16,120 nucleotides of DNA from Gammaproteobacteria bacterium (lineage in GTDB: Bacteria; Pseudomonadota; Gammaproteobacteria; UBA12402), in the NCBI GenBank assembly GCA_028282395.1, contig JANQHY010000072.1:1-16120 (forward strand), written 5' to 3'. Positions 1 through 7,882 of the stretch are shown here, piece by piece (within the stretch, counting starts at the first letter, position 1; every line of letters begins with the position of its first letter). The notes under the pieces were generated by a model, which was given only the letters and a program-made list of their open reading frames with translations, was not told the DNA's origin and did no database searches. Position numbers and translations under genes: made by a program.

Positions 1-124
1 CATGATTAAGTTTAGCAATCGCCTCGCCACTTCCAGGAAGTAGATGCCACTCCTGTGGTGATTTAATGTAGGCATCGCTATCCTCATTAATCACACCATC
101 ACGATCTAATACAATTAATTTCAT
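1..124 (-). CDS. gmhB: D-glycero-beta-D-manno-heptose-1,7-bisphosphate 7-phosphatase, N-terminal fragment (partial at left edge)
   Basis: The first 41 codons are visible on the minus strand and run off the left edge. The translation begins MKLIVLDRDGVIN, the HAD-superfamily motif I with the nucleophile and general-acid aspartates at residues 7 and 9, followed by an NEDSDAYIKSPQEW segment typical of GmhB. The enzyme removes the 7-phosphate from heptose bisphosphate during ADP-heptose synthesis for the lipopolysaccharide inner core, in the cytoplasm. The start ATG shares its A with the TGA stop of glyS (TGATG), so the two are probably translationally coupled. The glyQ-glyS-gmhB order is common in gammaproteobacteria. 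A histidinol-phosphatase-type HAD relative is the main alternative, since only the N-terminus is visible. Confidence 0.85.
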   Translation of the reverse strand, partial: MKLIVLDRDGVINEDSDAYIKSPQEWHLLPGSGEAIAKLNH

Positions 125-2190
125 CAGCTATCACTCAATAATGAAATATCGGCGACCTGGAGAAAAAGCTGGCGTAACTCCGTCAATAATGCCAAGCGAT
201 TATTACGCACCGATTCATCATCAGCCATGACCATTACCTCATCAAAAAAATGGTCAACGCCCTGGCGCAATGTTGCCAATTCAGTCAGGCACTCCGTATA
301 ATCGCCACTATCAACGCGCTGCTGCGCTTGCATCAATTCAAATAACTGCTGCTCAGCCGGCTCAACAAAATGTGCTGGATCAATGGTTAAATCCGCCACA
401 GCAGTTTTCGTTAGAATATTTTTTACCCGTTTATTCGCTGCGGCCAATGCCGTTGCTGCTGGCAGTTGGCGAAAAGCTTCCACCGCCTGCAGACGTTGAC
501 GAAAATCATACAGCGAGTCCGGTGCAATGGCAGCAACCGCTTCAAAACCATCACTAGAAAATCCCTGGCGCAGACTTAAATGACGATGACGTTGGTGAAT
601 AAACTGCCAAACCTCCTCCTTTACCTCACTGCTTGATAAATTATCACCGTAAAGCTCGGCAGCTTGATCAATCAGTGGACGTAAATCAAGCATCAAACGT
701 TGTACAATCAACAAACGAATCACCCCCAATGCTGCACGCCGCAACGCAAAAGGATCTTTATCGCCACTAGGTGCTTTATTAATAGCAAAAATTCCGACTA
801 ACGTATCGAGCCGGTCTGCCAGCGCCAATGCTTGGCCAACAGCTGTCTGTGGCAAATCATCTTCAGCAAAACGTGGCAAATACTGCTCATATAGCGCCTG
901 TGCGACTTCTGCTGCTTCACCATCATGTTGCGCATAGTAACGTCCCATCACTCCCTGCAGGCTGGGGAACTCCTCAACCATCTGCGTTAACAGATCAGTT
1001 TTTGCCAACTGTGCTGCCCGTTTTGCCTGCGCAACATCCGCTTGTAATTGCGTTGCAATGGATGCTGCCAAAACAGAGACGCGCTCGGTTTTATCATGCA
1101 AAGTCCCCAATTGTTTATGAAACAGTACCTGTTTAAGTGCTGTAATACGCTCTGCCAGCGTCTGCTGGCGGTCGATTTTATAAAAGAATTCTGCATCTGA
1201 CAAACGCGCTTCGACCACACGCTCATTCCCACACACAACCTGTTGTGGGTCATGACTCTCAATATTACTAACCGTAATAAAATGGGGTTTTAATTGCCCC
1301 TCATTATCAGCAAGTGCAAAACATTTCTGATGCTGCTGCAACGATGTTACTAATACTTCACGCGGCAACTGTAAAAAACGTTCTGCAAAGTTCCCACGCA
1401 GTGCCTGCGGCCACTCAACGAGTGCGGTCACTTCATCAAGCAGTCCTTCAGCCCAAACAATATGGCCTGCCACCTCTTCTGCCAATGGCTGCAACTGTTC
1501 AACGATCGCTTCTTGGCGCTGCACCATCGACACCATTACCTGGGCACGCTCTAGCGCCACCTCATATTCGTTGGGGTGCTGAATCATAACAAGACTCGGA
1601 TAGTGGAAACGGTGGCCAACACTAATATTATTAGCGGCGATACCCAATAGTTCAGTATCGATAACTTCATAACCCAGCATTAATATTAGATGATGCACTG
1701 GACGCACAAAAGTGACTTCACCCGCCCCCCAACGCATCCCTTTTGCAATCGGTAAAGCAGCAATAACCTCGGCAATGATTTGTGGTAGCAGCTCAATCGT
1801 TAGCCGTCCACTTTCAACACGACAGAACTGGAGAAAACGCCCCTTATCGCTCTCAACCTCCGTTAGCGCGGTCATATCGTCACCACAACCACAAGCACGG
1901 GCAAAACCCAGCCCTGCTGCCGTGGGCTTGCCGGCTGAATCAAATGCTGCTGACACCGCTGGCCCACGCCGTTTTATCTCTATATCGGGCTGCTGCAATG
2001 CCAAATGATCAACTCGCAGCGCCAGGCGTCGCGGTGTTGCAAAACGCTTAATACACTTGAAATCGAGTTGTGCGGCGACCAACTTCTCTGATAAACCACT
2101 CTCCAATGCCTGTGACAGACGCTGTAGCGATTTCGCTGGCAACTCTTCGGTCACGATCTCCAGTAATAAATCATCATATTGCCTCGCCAC
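124..2190 (-). CDS. glyS: Glycine--tRNA ligase beta subunit
   Basis: This is the beta subunit of the bacterial alpha2beta2 glycyl-tRNA synthetase, which binds tRNA-Gly while the alpha subunit carries the aminoacylation site. The product has 688 residues, essentially the E. coli length (689). Family landmarks are LLLEIVTEELPAKSL at the N-terminus, ATPRRLALRV near residue 50, EWPQALRG and FLQLPREVLVTSLQQHQKCF in the middle, an HD-like HDKTERV near residue 365, and the C-terminal anticodon-binding (DALR-like) helical region with FFDEVMVMADD. The start is GTG at 2188-2190. It is preceded, inside the end of glyQ, by AAGGGG about 6 bases upstream, which supports this start. Only three bases separate it from the glyQ stop, and it overlaps gmhB by one base, so all three are co-transcribed. 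Confidence 0.97.
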   Translation of the reverse strand: MARQYDDLLLEIVTEELPAKSLQRLSQALESGLSEKLVAAQLDFKCIKRFATPRRLALRVDHLALQQPDIEIKRRGPAVSAAFDSAGKPTAAGLGFARACGCGDDMTALTEVESDKGRFLQFCRVESGRLTIELLPQIIAEVIAALPIAKGMRWGAGEVTFVRPVHHLILMLGYEVIDTELLGIAANNISVGHRFHYPSLVMIQHPNEYEVALERAQVMVSMVQRQEAIVEQLQPLAEEVAGHIVWAEGLLDEVTALVEWPQALRGNFAERFLQLPREVLVTSLQQHQKCFALADNEGQLKPHFITVSNIESHDPQQVVCGNERVVEARLSDAEFFYKIDRQQTLAERITALKQVLFHKQLGTLHDKTERVSVLAASIATQLQADVAQAKRAAQLAKTDLLTQMVEEFPSLQGVMGRYYAQHDGEAAEVAQALYEQYLPRFAEDDLPQTAVGQALALADRLDTLVGIFAINKAPSGDKDPFALRRAALGVIRLLIVQRLMLDLRPLIDQAAELYGDNLSSSEVKEEVWQFIHQRHRHLSLRQGFSSDGFEAVAAIAPDSLYDFRQRLQAVEAFRQLPAATALAAANKRVKNILTKTAVADLTIDPAHFVEPAEQQLFELMQAQQRVDSGDYTECLTELATLRQGVDHFFDEVMVMADDESVRNNRLALLTELRQLFLQVADISLLSDS

Positions 2191-2193
2191 AAT

Positions 2194-3117
2194 TTACCCC
2201 TTCTCTAATTCTGCCTGCTGTTTCAGCAGTGGAAATCCAAGCGCTTCACGACTCTGGTAATAATTCTCTGCCACCGCCTTGGCCAATTTGCGTATCCGCA
2301 ACAGATAGCCCTGACGCTCAGTCACTGACACTGCATGACGCGCATCAAGCAGATTAAAACAGTGTGAGGCCTTATTCACCATCTCATAAGCAGGAAGCGA
2401 TAACGATAAATCTAGTAACTGCTGGCAGCTCTCCTCATAGTAGTCAAACTGCTGAAACAGCTTCTCAACTGCAGCGTGTTCAAAATTATACGCCGACATT
2501 TCACGCTCATTAGGTAAAAACAGATCGCCATAAGTCACATCACCTGCTGTCGTCTTTGTCCACAACAGATCATAAACGCTATCTACCCCTTGCAGGTACA
2601 TGGCAATACGCTCGAGGCCATAGGTAATCTCGCCACTCACTGGGCGGCAGGGAAGCCCGCCACACTGCTGAAAATAGGTGAACTGGCTAATCTCCATCCC
2701 ATCCTGCCAGACCTCCCAGCCTAATCCCCAAGCGCCTAAGGTTGGCGCCTCCCAGTTATCTTCTACAAAACGGATATCATGCGTCAGCGGATCAATGCCC
2801 AGCGCACGCAGGGAATCAAGATATAGCTCCTGGATATTATCAGGTGACGGCTTCAACAATACCTGAAACTGATAATAGTGCTGCAAGCGGTTGGGATTAT
2901 CGCCATAACGCCCATCGGTGGGCCGGCGACAGGGCTGAACATAGGCGGCTGACCACGGTTCTGGCCCAATGGCACGCAGGAAGGTGGCGGGATGAAATGT
3001 CCCAGCACCAACTTCCATATCAAGCGGTTGCACAATCACACACCCCTGGGCTGCCCAGTAGCGCTGTAGCACCATAATCATGCCCTGAAAGCTTTTACTG
3101 TCCTCAACTGTTGTCAC
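2194..3117 (-). CDS. glyQ: Glycine--tRNA ligase alpha subunit
   Basis: This is the catalytic alpha subunit of the tetrameric glycyl-tRNA synthetase, a class II synthetase that activates glycine with ATP and charges tRNA-Gly in the cytoplasm. The product has 307 residues (E. coli 303). The very conserved stretch [20 protein letters not shown] lies near residue 21, followed by [29 protein letters not shown], and [16 protein letters not shown] with [15 protein letters not shown]. The predicted start is GTG at 3115-3117. The Shine-Dalgarno before it is weak (GAGCGAGA), and the internal Met 13 is less likely because the residues before it match the family. It is the first gene of the glyQ-glyS-gmhB unit, with a promoter about 35-60 bases upstream. 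Confidence 0.97.
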   Translation of the reverse strand: MTTVEDSKSFQGMIMVLQRYWAAQGCVIVQPLDMEVGAGTFHPATFLRAIGPEPWSAAYVQPCRRPTDGRYGDNPNRLQHYYQFQVLLKPSPDNIQELYLDSLRALGIDPLTHDIRFVEDNWEAPTLGAWGLGWEVWQDGMEISQFTYFQQCGGLPCRPVSGEITYGLERIAMYLQGVDSVYDLLWTKTTAGDVTYGDLFLPNEREMSAYNFEHAAVEKLFQQFDYYEESCQQLLDLSLSLPAYEMVNKASHCFNLLDARHAVSVTERQGYLLRIRKLAKAVAENYYQSREALGFPLLKQQAELEKG

Positions 3118-3150
3118 GCTGGTCTCGCTCTATTCGCTTATCGTGACGCT

Positions 3151-3178
3151 ATTATAATGCAATGACGCTGAGGCACAA
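3151..3178 (-). promoter_or_regulatory. Sigma70-type promoter for glyQ-glyS-gmhB
   Basis: On the minus strand TTGTGC (3178-3173) and a perfect TATAAT (3156-3151) are separated by 16 bases. This places a transcript start about 25-30 bases before the glyQ GTG. The -10 box is perfect and the -35 box matches TTG only, so confidence rests on the -10 and the position. Confidence 0.6.
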
Positions 3179-3192
3179 GCGCTTCGCTGAGG
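3166..3192. repeat. 8-bp direct repeat at the -35 region of the glyQ promoter
   Basis: CGCTGAGG occurs at 3166-3173 and again at 3185-3192, 19 bases apart (about two helical turns). The first copy overlaps the -35 box and spacer of the glyQ promoter. An 8-bp palindrome AAGCGCTT lies between the copies (3177-3184). This could be a protein-binding site or chance. Confidence 0.3.
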
Positions 3193-3210
3193 AAAGCAGA
3201 AAATAGATAG

Positions 3211-6200
3211 TTAATAATGCACGCTGGTACCATCTTGACTGGATAGCTTAAGCTCTTTAATTTCGTCTTGGACAATTTGGCAATTTGCTTGGAATGTTTG
3301 AACCTCTTTTACCATATTATACGGCTGCAACCCTACTCGACCTTTATAGTGCTGCTGCAAAGGAGCTTTAAATTTATTTTTACAATCCTCCAATGCTTGA
3401 TTTATACCATCCAGCTCTTTATCAGAGAATTGATGTGTTGTGTCATCTTCAACCTCCTTGAGATAACCTCTCAGCTTATTAATCTCCTTCTTAATAAGCG
3501 AATTTTGGCCTTGACTCAACTCCTGCTTGCAAATAAAACGCATTCCATCTATCAAGGCTGCATGACTATTTATCATACTATTTGTTTTGTTAACATTTGT
3601 ATGCGTATTCCCATACATTGTTGATTCGTTTATGAAAGATTGTTTAACCTTAGTCTTATCTAACTCATTTGAATCTTGCCGCGTCTCATTCAATTTATTA
3701 TTTTTTGTTATAGAAGAGACGAGATCCATTTCAAATTTCCCATCATCGCGTTTCTGCCGATCATCCTCATTTTTTTGAACCAGCTGTCGATCATTCGCTG
3801 CGGCTTCATGACCATAAAGTAAATTTTTTGCTTGCTGGTTCGGCGTGATAAGTTGCCAATGATAAGTAAACCATGTTGGTATATTTCTAAGAACAACTAA
3901 TTTGTCATGCGGATACCCATTATACATATATTCATCATGACCATATTTAACCAAATCGGCCCTAGCATGCTGATTATTATTATTTGTCCCGCTTTTCACA
4001 ATAAGGTTCATAATCTCCTCATCATTATCCATATCTTTTTTCGGCACCTTTACAATACCTGATTGCGAAGCGTGACCGGTGTCACTATAATTTATAGTAT
4101 ACTTAATATTACAATAATTCTCTTCACCCTCAATATCTTCTGGCTCAGCCAAATCAATACTGACACGAGGAACAGGGTCTGTATTGCGTTGCGGCTGCCC
4201 AACACGGTTCACCACTAGATCTCCATTAGAAAACATTTTCATAATAACTTTAGGACCAACTCCCTGCTCTAAATTCGTTAACTCTCCTATTGGGCCAGTT
4301 TGTGCTTTACCAAGAAAAAGTTCTTTGAAGCCTCTACTGATACGTTTACGTAAAGGAACAACCTCTTCAGCATAGAATTCATAACCCAACTTATCACATA
4401 CTCGGCGCAATTGATCTTGATCAAGTTGGATAGCAAGCTTCTTGCCAAAACTAAATCTACCCACCTTTTCTGATTTTTTTCGAACCTCCTCATCCACAGC
4501 CGAATGAATAACTCGCCTTAAAGACTGAGGAGTAAGGCTATCTTCATTCTGTTTTCTAACTGCCTGCTCAACTTTAGCACTAACAGAACCAGGATTGTTA
4601 ACCATTCCAAAGAGGTTGCGCCACCCTCTTGTAATAGGATTATTAGGATTATGATACTCTGGCCCAACATTCTTAGTAGCCTGCTTCAGCTGCTTCCCAG
4701 TTGGGGCATGCTTAGAGCTGCTTAAAGCAAGCTCCGTCTCTCTATAAGAGAGGTTGTAATCATCCTCAGTCAATTTATAATAGGCCGCATCACTCATTTC
4801 ACCATTCTCTTTTAAGTACTCTCGACCCATCTTAGTTTTCTCATCTTTTATCTTCAATGCTATATCAGGATGATTGTTAAGATAGAGATTCCCACTTGAA
4901 ACGATCTCATCATACTCCTCCTGTTTAATTTCTTCTCTTTTGAGAAGACGTGAAGCCGCATCCTTTACGACCTGCTTGTTCAACTTTTCTGACACCTTTT
5001 GCCAATCCTCTTTAGAAAGTACTTTCCCCTCGAGAATTTTTTTATAAATCGCCACATTCGCCACATCCTCTTTTTTAAGAGTCGATGCTGCGATTTTAAA
5101 TTGCGCATTCTCCAGTAAATGCTCAATCTCTACTTTGAAACTCTCATTCTCTACCCGTAACGCCACATCAGGATGTTGGTTGAGATAGAGACTCCCTTTT
5201 GAGACGATCTCATCATAGTCCTTCTTTTTGATTTCTTCTCGCGCAAGAAGACGTGAAGCAGCCTCTTCAAAAAGCTGCCTATCCACTGCCTTTTCCACCT
5301 TACCCCAATCCTCTTTAGAAAGCACTTCTCCTCCGAGAATTTTCTCATAAATCTCTGCATTATCCACATCTTTATCTCTAAGAACGGAAGCTGCAATTTT
5401 AAGTCGCGCCTGTTTTAGCTTTTTATCAAATTCAGGATGCTTTTCTAAATAGACATCTTTACTGTCAATAAAATCATTATAATCTTTATCACTTATCTCC
5501 TTGTCACGTCTAAGTTCAGCAGCTGCTTGTTGTAAATTTTTAATTCCTTCTCCATCGATTTTATCAATTACTTTTTGCCGAACCGTTAATCTTCTTTCAA
5601 ACTTAATTTTCATATCCTGTTTAATTCTCTCGAAAGTTTTCGGAGAAAACAACCCATCATCTCTCAATTCGGCATAGGCCTTCACTAAACTTTTATCTCC
5701 CAACTTCATTTTTTCATTCAGCTTACTTCTTATCTCCCCTGCAATGGTAAAATATGCGTCCCCCATGATATAAGCCATATTGACTTCAACTTCGGTCTTC
5801 ACTGAATAACGTCTCATTGCCAGCACAACATTTTTTAGAAAGGGCGTTACCTCTGCACCATCATAGATAAATTCTCTTAAATCCCTATCAAAGTCCATAC
5901 CAATCTGCTCACGATCACCATTTTTGAGTCGCGTCATTACCTCATCAATATAGCACTCGCGGAAATTATTCATATTCTCCTCATTAGCACAAGCCACAAA
6001 GGCAAGGAAAGCGGCTGCCGGACCACACTCACCACCACCTGGCGGATCAAAAACAATCGCTCCACCTTGTTTATCAACTGTCTTATCCAGATATTTATCT
6101 TTTGCCATCTTCCTTGCTTCAGGACAATCGCGACCAGTAACTGCCTTAAATAGATTAGGAAATCTGGACAAATAATCTCTTGCCGGCCTCTGTTTACCTC

Positions 6201-7455
6201 TCTTTGGATCCCGCATGAGAACATGATAGAATTGATCCTGGCGCTCAGCGATATCTACTCTTGCTGACGATTTCAGCACAAAGTCAAATAGCTCTTTCGC
6301 AGTAACGCTGCCAGAATGGCCTTTCATTTTAACAAAACCACGTAATCTTTCCATGATAGGATTACCTACCCCTGTTTCTGCTTTATCTATTTCGTACTGC
6401 TTAACCGCTGCATCAAGCTCATGGATATCAAGAAGCTTTAATGCTGGTCTATCTTCCTCTCTTTCGATATTCTCTACTCTTTTCAGCACAAGCGGTTCAA
6501 TCTGTTGATAGGCCGAATTAAGAAACTTGAAATCAGCGTTCTGTGGATTGCTTAACATTGTACTTCTTGCTCTAAGCAAACAATTCTTAGCATAGTCGGA
6601 AACCTGTTGCGGATTACCCTGATAATCCTGCAAGGCCATTAACATATACTTAGCTGCTGGATTGTTATTATCTTTTAATGCTTGCCGAAGTAGATTAAGA
6701 TTCAACTGCTCCATTTCCCTAGCATCTAGTTCAATGGTTGCTTGCCCATCTGGAGCATCGAGTGGATTGCGATCAATATTCATTTTACGCCATTTCTCTG
6801 CAGAGTTATAGTAGCTCCCCTTCTCACTATTTATTTTACGCACTCGATCATTTTCATAATCATATATTTTTTTTATTACACTATTTTTTTCAGCCGGTGT
6901 ACTATTTTGGGGACACCCTTTTGTAATTACCCGCTCCACATTATTATCGACAACAGGCATGGGTTTCTTTGAAGATTTATCTCCTTTTTCAAAATAGTAA
7001 AAGTATATATAACCTGATTGCTCTTCCAAATGATCTTTGGGCCTATTGCTCTTCATCTTATCTTTAATATATTGCTGTTGATTCGGAGAGAAATTGTCCC
7101 ACTGGTAGTCCAGCTGTGTCTGGGAATCATTTAACAGATCTGCTTCACTCACTTTTATAATACATAATCTATCCTGCCATAAGTTGTCATCGTAGATATC
7201 ATCCGCATTAGGGCTATTACGATATTGCAGCACATCGTCACTGACACTTTTAATAGTCTTATCTTGATATAACAATTCACATAATTCTGGTTCGTATGGA
7301 ATATTCCGACTGATATCATTCCATTTATCAATGTGCTTCATTTTTGTTGGAAAAAAATTAATTTCGTAGTCGTCACCATTATCAAACGATTCAATATTAA
7401 CTGTTGTACCAAAAACACGGCGGAAATTATCGGCAAAATAATCCTGATCGAACAT
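3211..7455 (-). CDS. Very large protein of unknown function with tandem repeats and OTU/papain-like Cys and His motifs; candidate secreted effector
   Basis: I do not recognise this gene as a known family member. It encodes about 1414 residues from the ATG at 7453-7455, chosen because GAGGGGG lies 5 bases before it; a GTG/ATG extension 13 codons upstream lacks such a site. No signal peptide or membrane segment is evident. The composition is hydrophilic and rich in Lys, Asn, Asp and Glu, with more A+T than its neighbours. Near residues 470-481 FDPPGGGECGPAAAF (Cys 477) is followed by a helix with NNFRECYIDEVMTRL, reminiscent of the OTU deubiquitinase cysteine motif and following helix, and also of C39-type peptidases. 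Near residue 1199 WFTYHWQLITP resembles the matching His strand. Between them, about residues 640-900, are repeats. The extreme C-terminus is acidic then Ser/Thr-rich. The enzymatic role and secretion are inference. It is a single-gene unit facing away from the citrate synthase gene. Confidence 0.85.
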   Translation of the reverse strand: MFDQDYFADNFRRVFGTTVNIESFDNGDDYEINFFPTKMKHIDKWNDISRNIPYEPELCELLYQDKTIKSVSDDVLQYRNSPNADDIYDDNLWQDRLCIIKVSEADLLNDSQTQLDYQWDNFSPNQQQYIKDKMKSNRPKDHLEEQSGYIYFYYFEKGDKSSKKPMPVVDNNVERVITKGCPQNSTPAEKNSVIKKIYDYENDRVRKINSEKGSYYNSAEKWRKMNIDRNPLDAPDGQATIELDAREMEQLNLNLLRQALKDNNNPAAKYMLMALQDYQGNPQQVSDYAKNCLLRARSTMLSNPQNADFKFLNSAYQQIEPLVLKRVENIEREEDRPALKLLDIHELDAAVKQYEIDKAETGVGNPIMERLRGFVKMKGHSGSVTAKELFDFVLKSSARVDIAERQDQFYHVLMRDPKRGKQRPARDYLSRFPNLFKAVTGRDCPEARKMAKDKYLDKTVDKQGGAIVFDPPGGGECGPAAAFLAFVACANEENMNNFRECYIDEVMTRLKNGDREQIGMDFDRDLREFIYDGAEVTPFLKNVVLAMRRYSVKTEVEVNMAYIMGDAYFTIAGEIRSKLNEKMKLGDKSLVKAYAELRDDGLFSPKTFERIKQDMKIKFERRLTVRQKVIDKIDGEGIKNLQQAAAELRRDKEISDKDYNDFIDSKDVYLEKHPEFDKKLKQARLKIAASVLRDKDVDNAEIYEKILGGEVLSKEDWGKVEKAVDRQLFEEAASRLLAREEIKKKDYDEIVSKGSLYLNQHPDVALRVENESFKVEIEHLLENAQFKIAASTLKKEDVANVAIYKKILEGKVLSKEDWQKVSEKLNKQVVKDAASRLLKREEIKQEEYDEIVSSGNLYLNNHPDIALKIKDEKTKMGREYLKENGEMSDAAYYKLTEDDYNLSYRETELALSSSKHAPTGKQLKQATKNVGPEYHNPNNPITRGWRNLFGMVNNPGSVSAKVEQAVRKQNEDSLTPQSLRRVIHSAVDEEVRKKSEKVGRFSFGKKLAIQLDQDQLRRVCDKLGYEFYAEEVVPLRKRISRGFKELFLGKAQTGPIGELTNLEQGVGPKVIMKMFSNGDLVVNRVGQPQRNTDPVPRVSIDLAEPEDIEGEENYCNIKYTINYSDTGHASQSGIVKVPKKDMDNDEEIMNLIVKSGTNNNNQHARADLVKYGHDEYMYNGYPHDKLVVLRNIPTWFTYHWQLITPNQQAKNLLYGHEAAANDRQLVQKNEDDRQKRDDGKFEMDLVSSITKNNKLNETRQDSNELDKTKVKQSFINESTMYGNTHTNVNKTNSMINSHAALIDGMRFICKQELSQGQNSLIKKEINKLRGYLKEVEDDTTHQFSDKELDGINQALEDCKNKFKAPLQQHYKGRVGLQPYNMVKEVQTFQANCQIVQDEIKELKLSSQDGTSVHY
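4865..5530 (-). repeat. In-frame tandem repeats within the giant gene (303-bp period plus one diverged copy)
   Basis: A segment at 4865-5115 recurs at 5168-5418 with a 303-base offset (101 codons) and clear DNA-level similarity. Examples are ACGATCTCATCATA at 4901 and 5204, and CCAATCCTCTTTAGAAAG at 5002 and 5305. A third, more diverged copy begins near 5432 (264 bases on, 88 codons). At protein level each unit has two related halves of about 50 residues. One carries AASRLL-REEIK--(D/E)YDEIVS-G-LYL--HPD. The other carries KIAAS-L---DV-N--IY-KIL-G-VLSKEDW-KV. About five half-units are visible, which suggests an all-helical solenoid. Confidence 0.85.
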
Positions 7456-7708
7456 AACATCCCCCTCTGCTGTCATAATGCCAGGAGCTGGCAATGAGAT
7501 CTCACTTAATCTAAGTATATCACAAATTCATAATTACCGGGTGCTTAGTGATATAATCGCTTGTTATCTTTATATATTTTATCTTACTTGCTTATACAAA
7601 TTTTTCGCCTCCTCACAGGCAATATGAGCTGTTGATTGCTATATTTGGCCATACCTTATGATGGCTAGTACTAGGCCTTGTCAGCCTGCCGCAAACCCTT
7701 ACTTCATC
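7456..7708. other. AT-rich intergenic region upstream of the giant gene
   Basis: This gap between divergent genes holds the likely promoter of the giant gene, but I find no strong match on the minus strand; a TATACT at about 7515-7520 lacks a good -35. On the plus strand there is an extended -10 (TGATATAAT, 7549-7557) without a clear -35. No RNA gene or convincing coding sequence is visible. A 30-codon ATG-initiated frame at 7658-7750 lacks a ribosome binding site. Confidence 0.5.
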
Positions 7709-7737
7709 TTGACAGCCAACAATGGAGTCGTTAGAAT
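7709..7737 (+). promoter_or_regulatory. Near-consensus sigma70 promoter for the citrate synthase gene
   Basis: A perfect TTGACA (7709-7714), a 17-base spacer and TAGAAT (7732-7737, 5 of 6) form one of the best promoter matches in the window. The predicted start near 7744 gives a leader of about 139 bases before the citrate synthase ATG. Confidence 0.75.
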
Positions 7738-7741
7738 CTCT

Positions 7742-7766
7742 CATCGGTGAACAGTATCGGCCGATG
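7742..7766 (+). promoter_or_regulatory. Inverted and direct ATCGG repeats at the predicted transcript start (possible operator or leader hairpin)
   Basis: CATCGG (7742-7747) pairs with CCGATG (7761-7766). Inside this, ATCGGCCGAT (7756-7765) is a perfect 10-base palindrome, so ATCGG occurs twice directly and once inverted. It sits exactly where the 7709-7737 promoter would start transcription. It could be an operator or a 5'-leader hairpin; no regulator can be named. Confidence 0.35.
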
Positions 7767-7882
7767 CGTCGATTAAATTCTTAACAGTGTGACACACAAT
7801 AGCTGTCGAATTTATTAAAATCGGCAATGAAACTTTTTAAATTAGCTATAAACTTAGGTAATAAGGTAATAGAGGAAATAAC

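Noticed and set aside
270..2357. Several plus-strand open frames of 60-100 codons inside glyS and glyQ
   Set aside because: They lie antisense to strongly conserved synthetase genes, lack ribosome binding sites and show no family motifs; they are shadows of the real frames.
7456..7600. PmrA/CpxR-type boxes upstream of the giant gene
   Set aside because: TTAAT-like words occur because the region is AT-rich; no properly spaced pair was seen.
7658..7750. A 30-codon ATG frame in the gap before citrate synthase
   Set aside because: There is no Shine-Dalgarno and no recognisable product, and the good promoter at 7709-7737 lies inside it.
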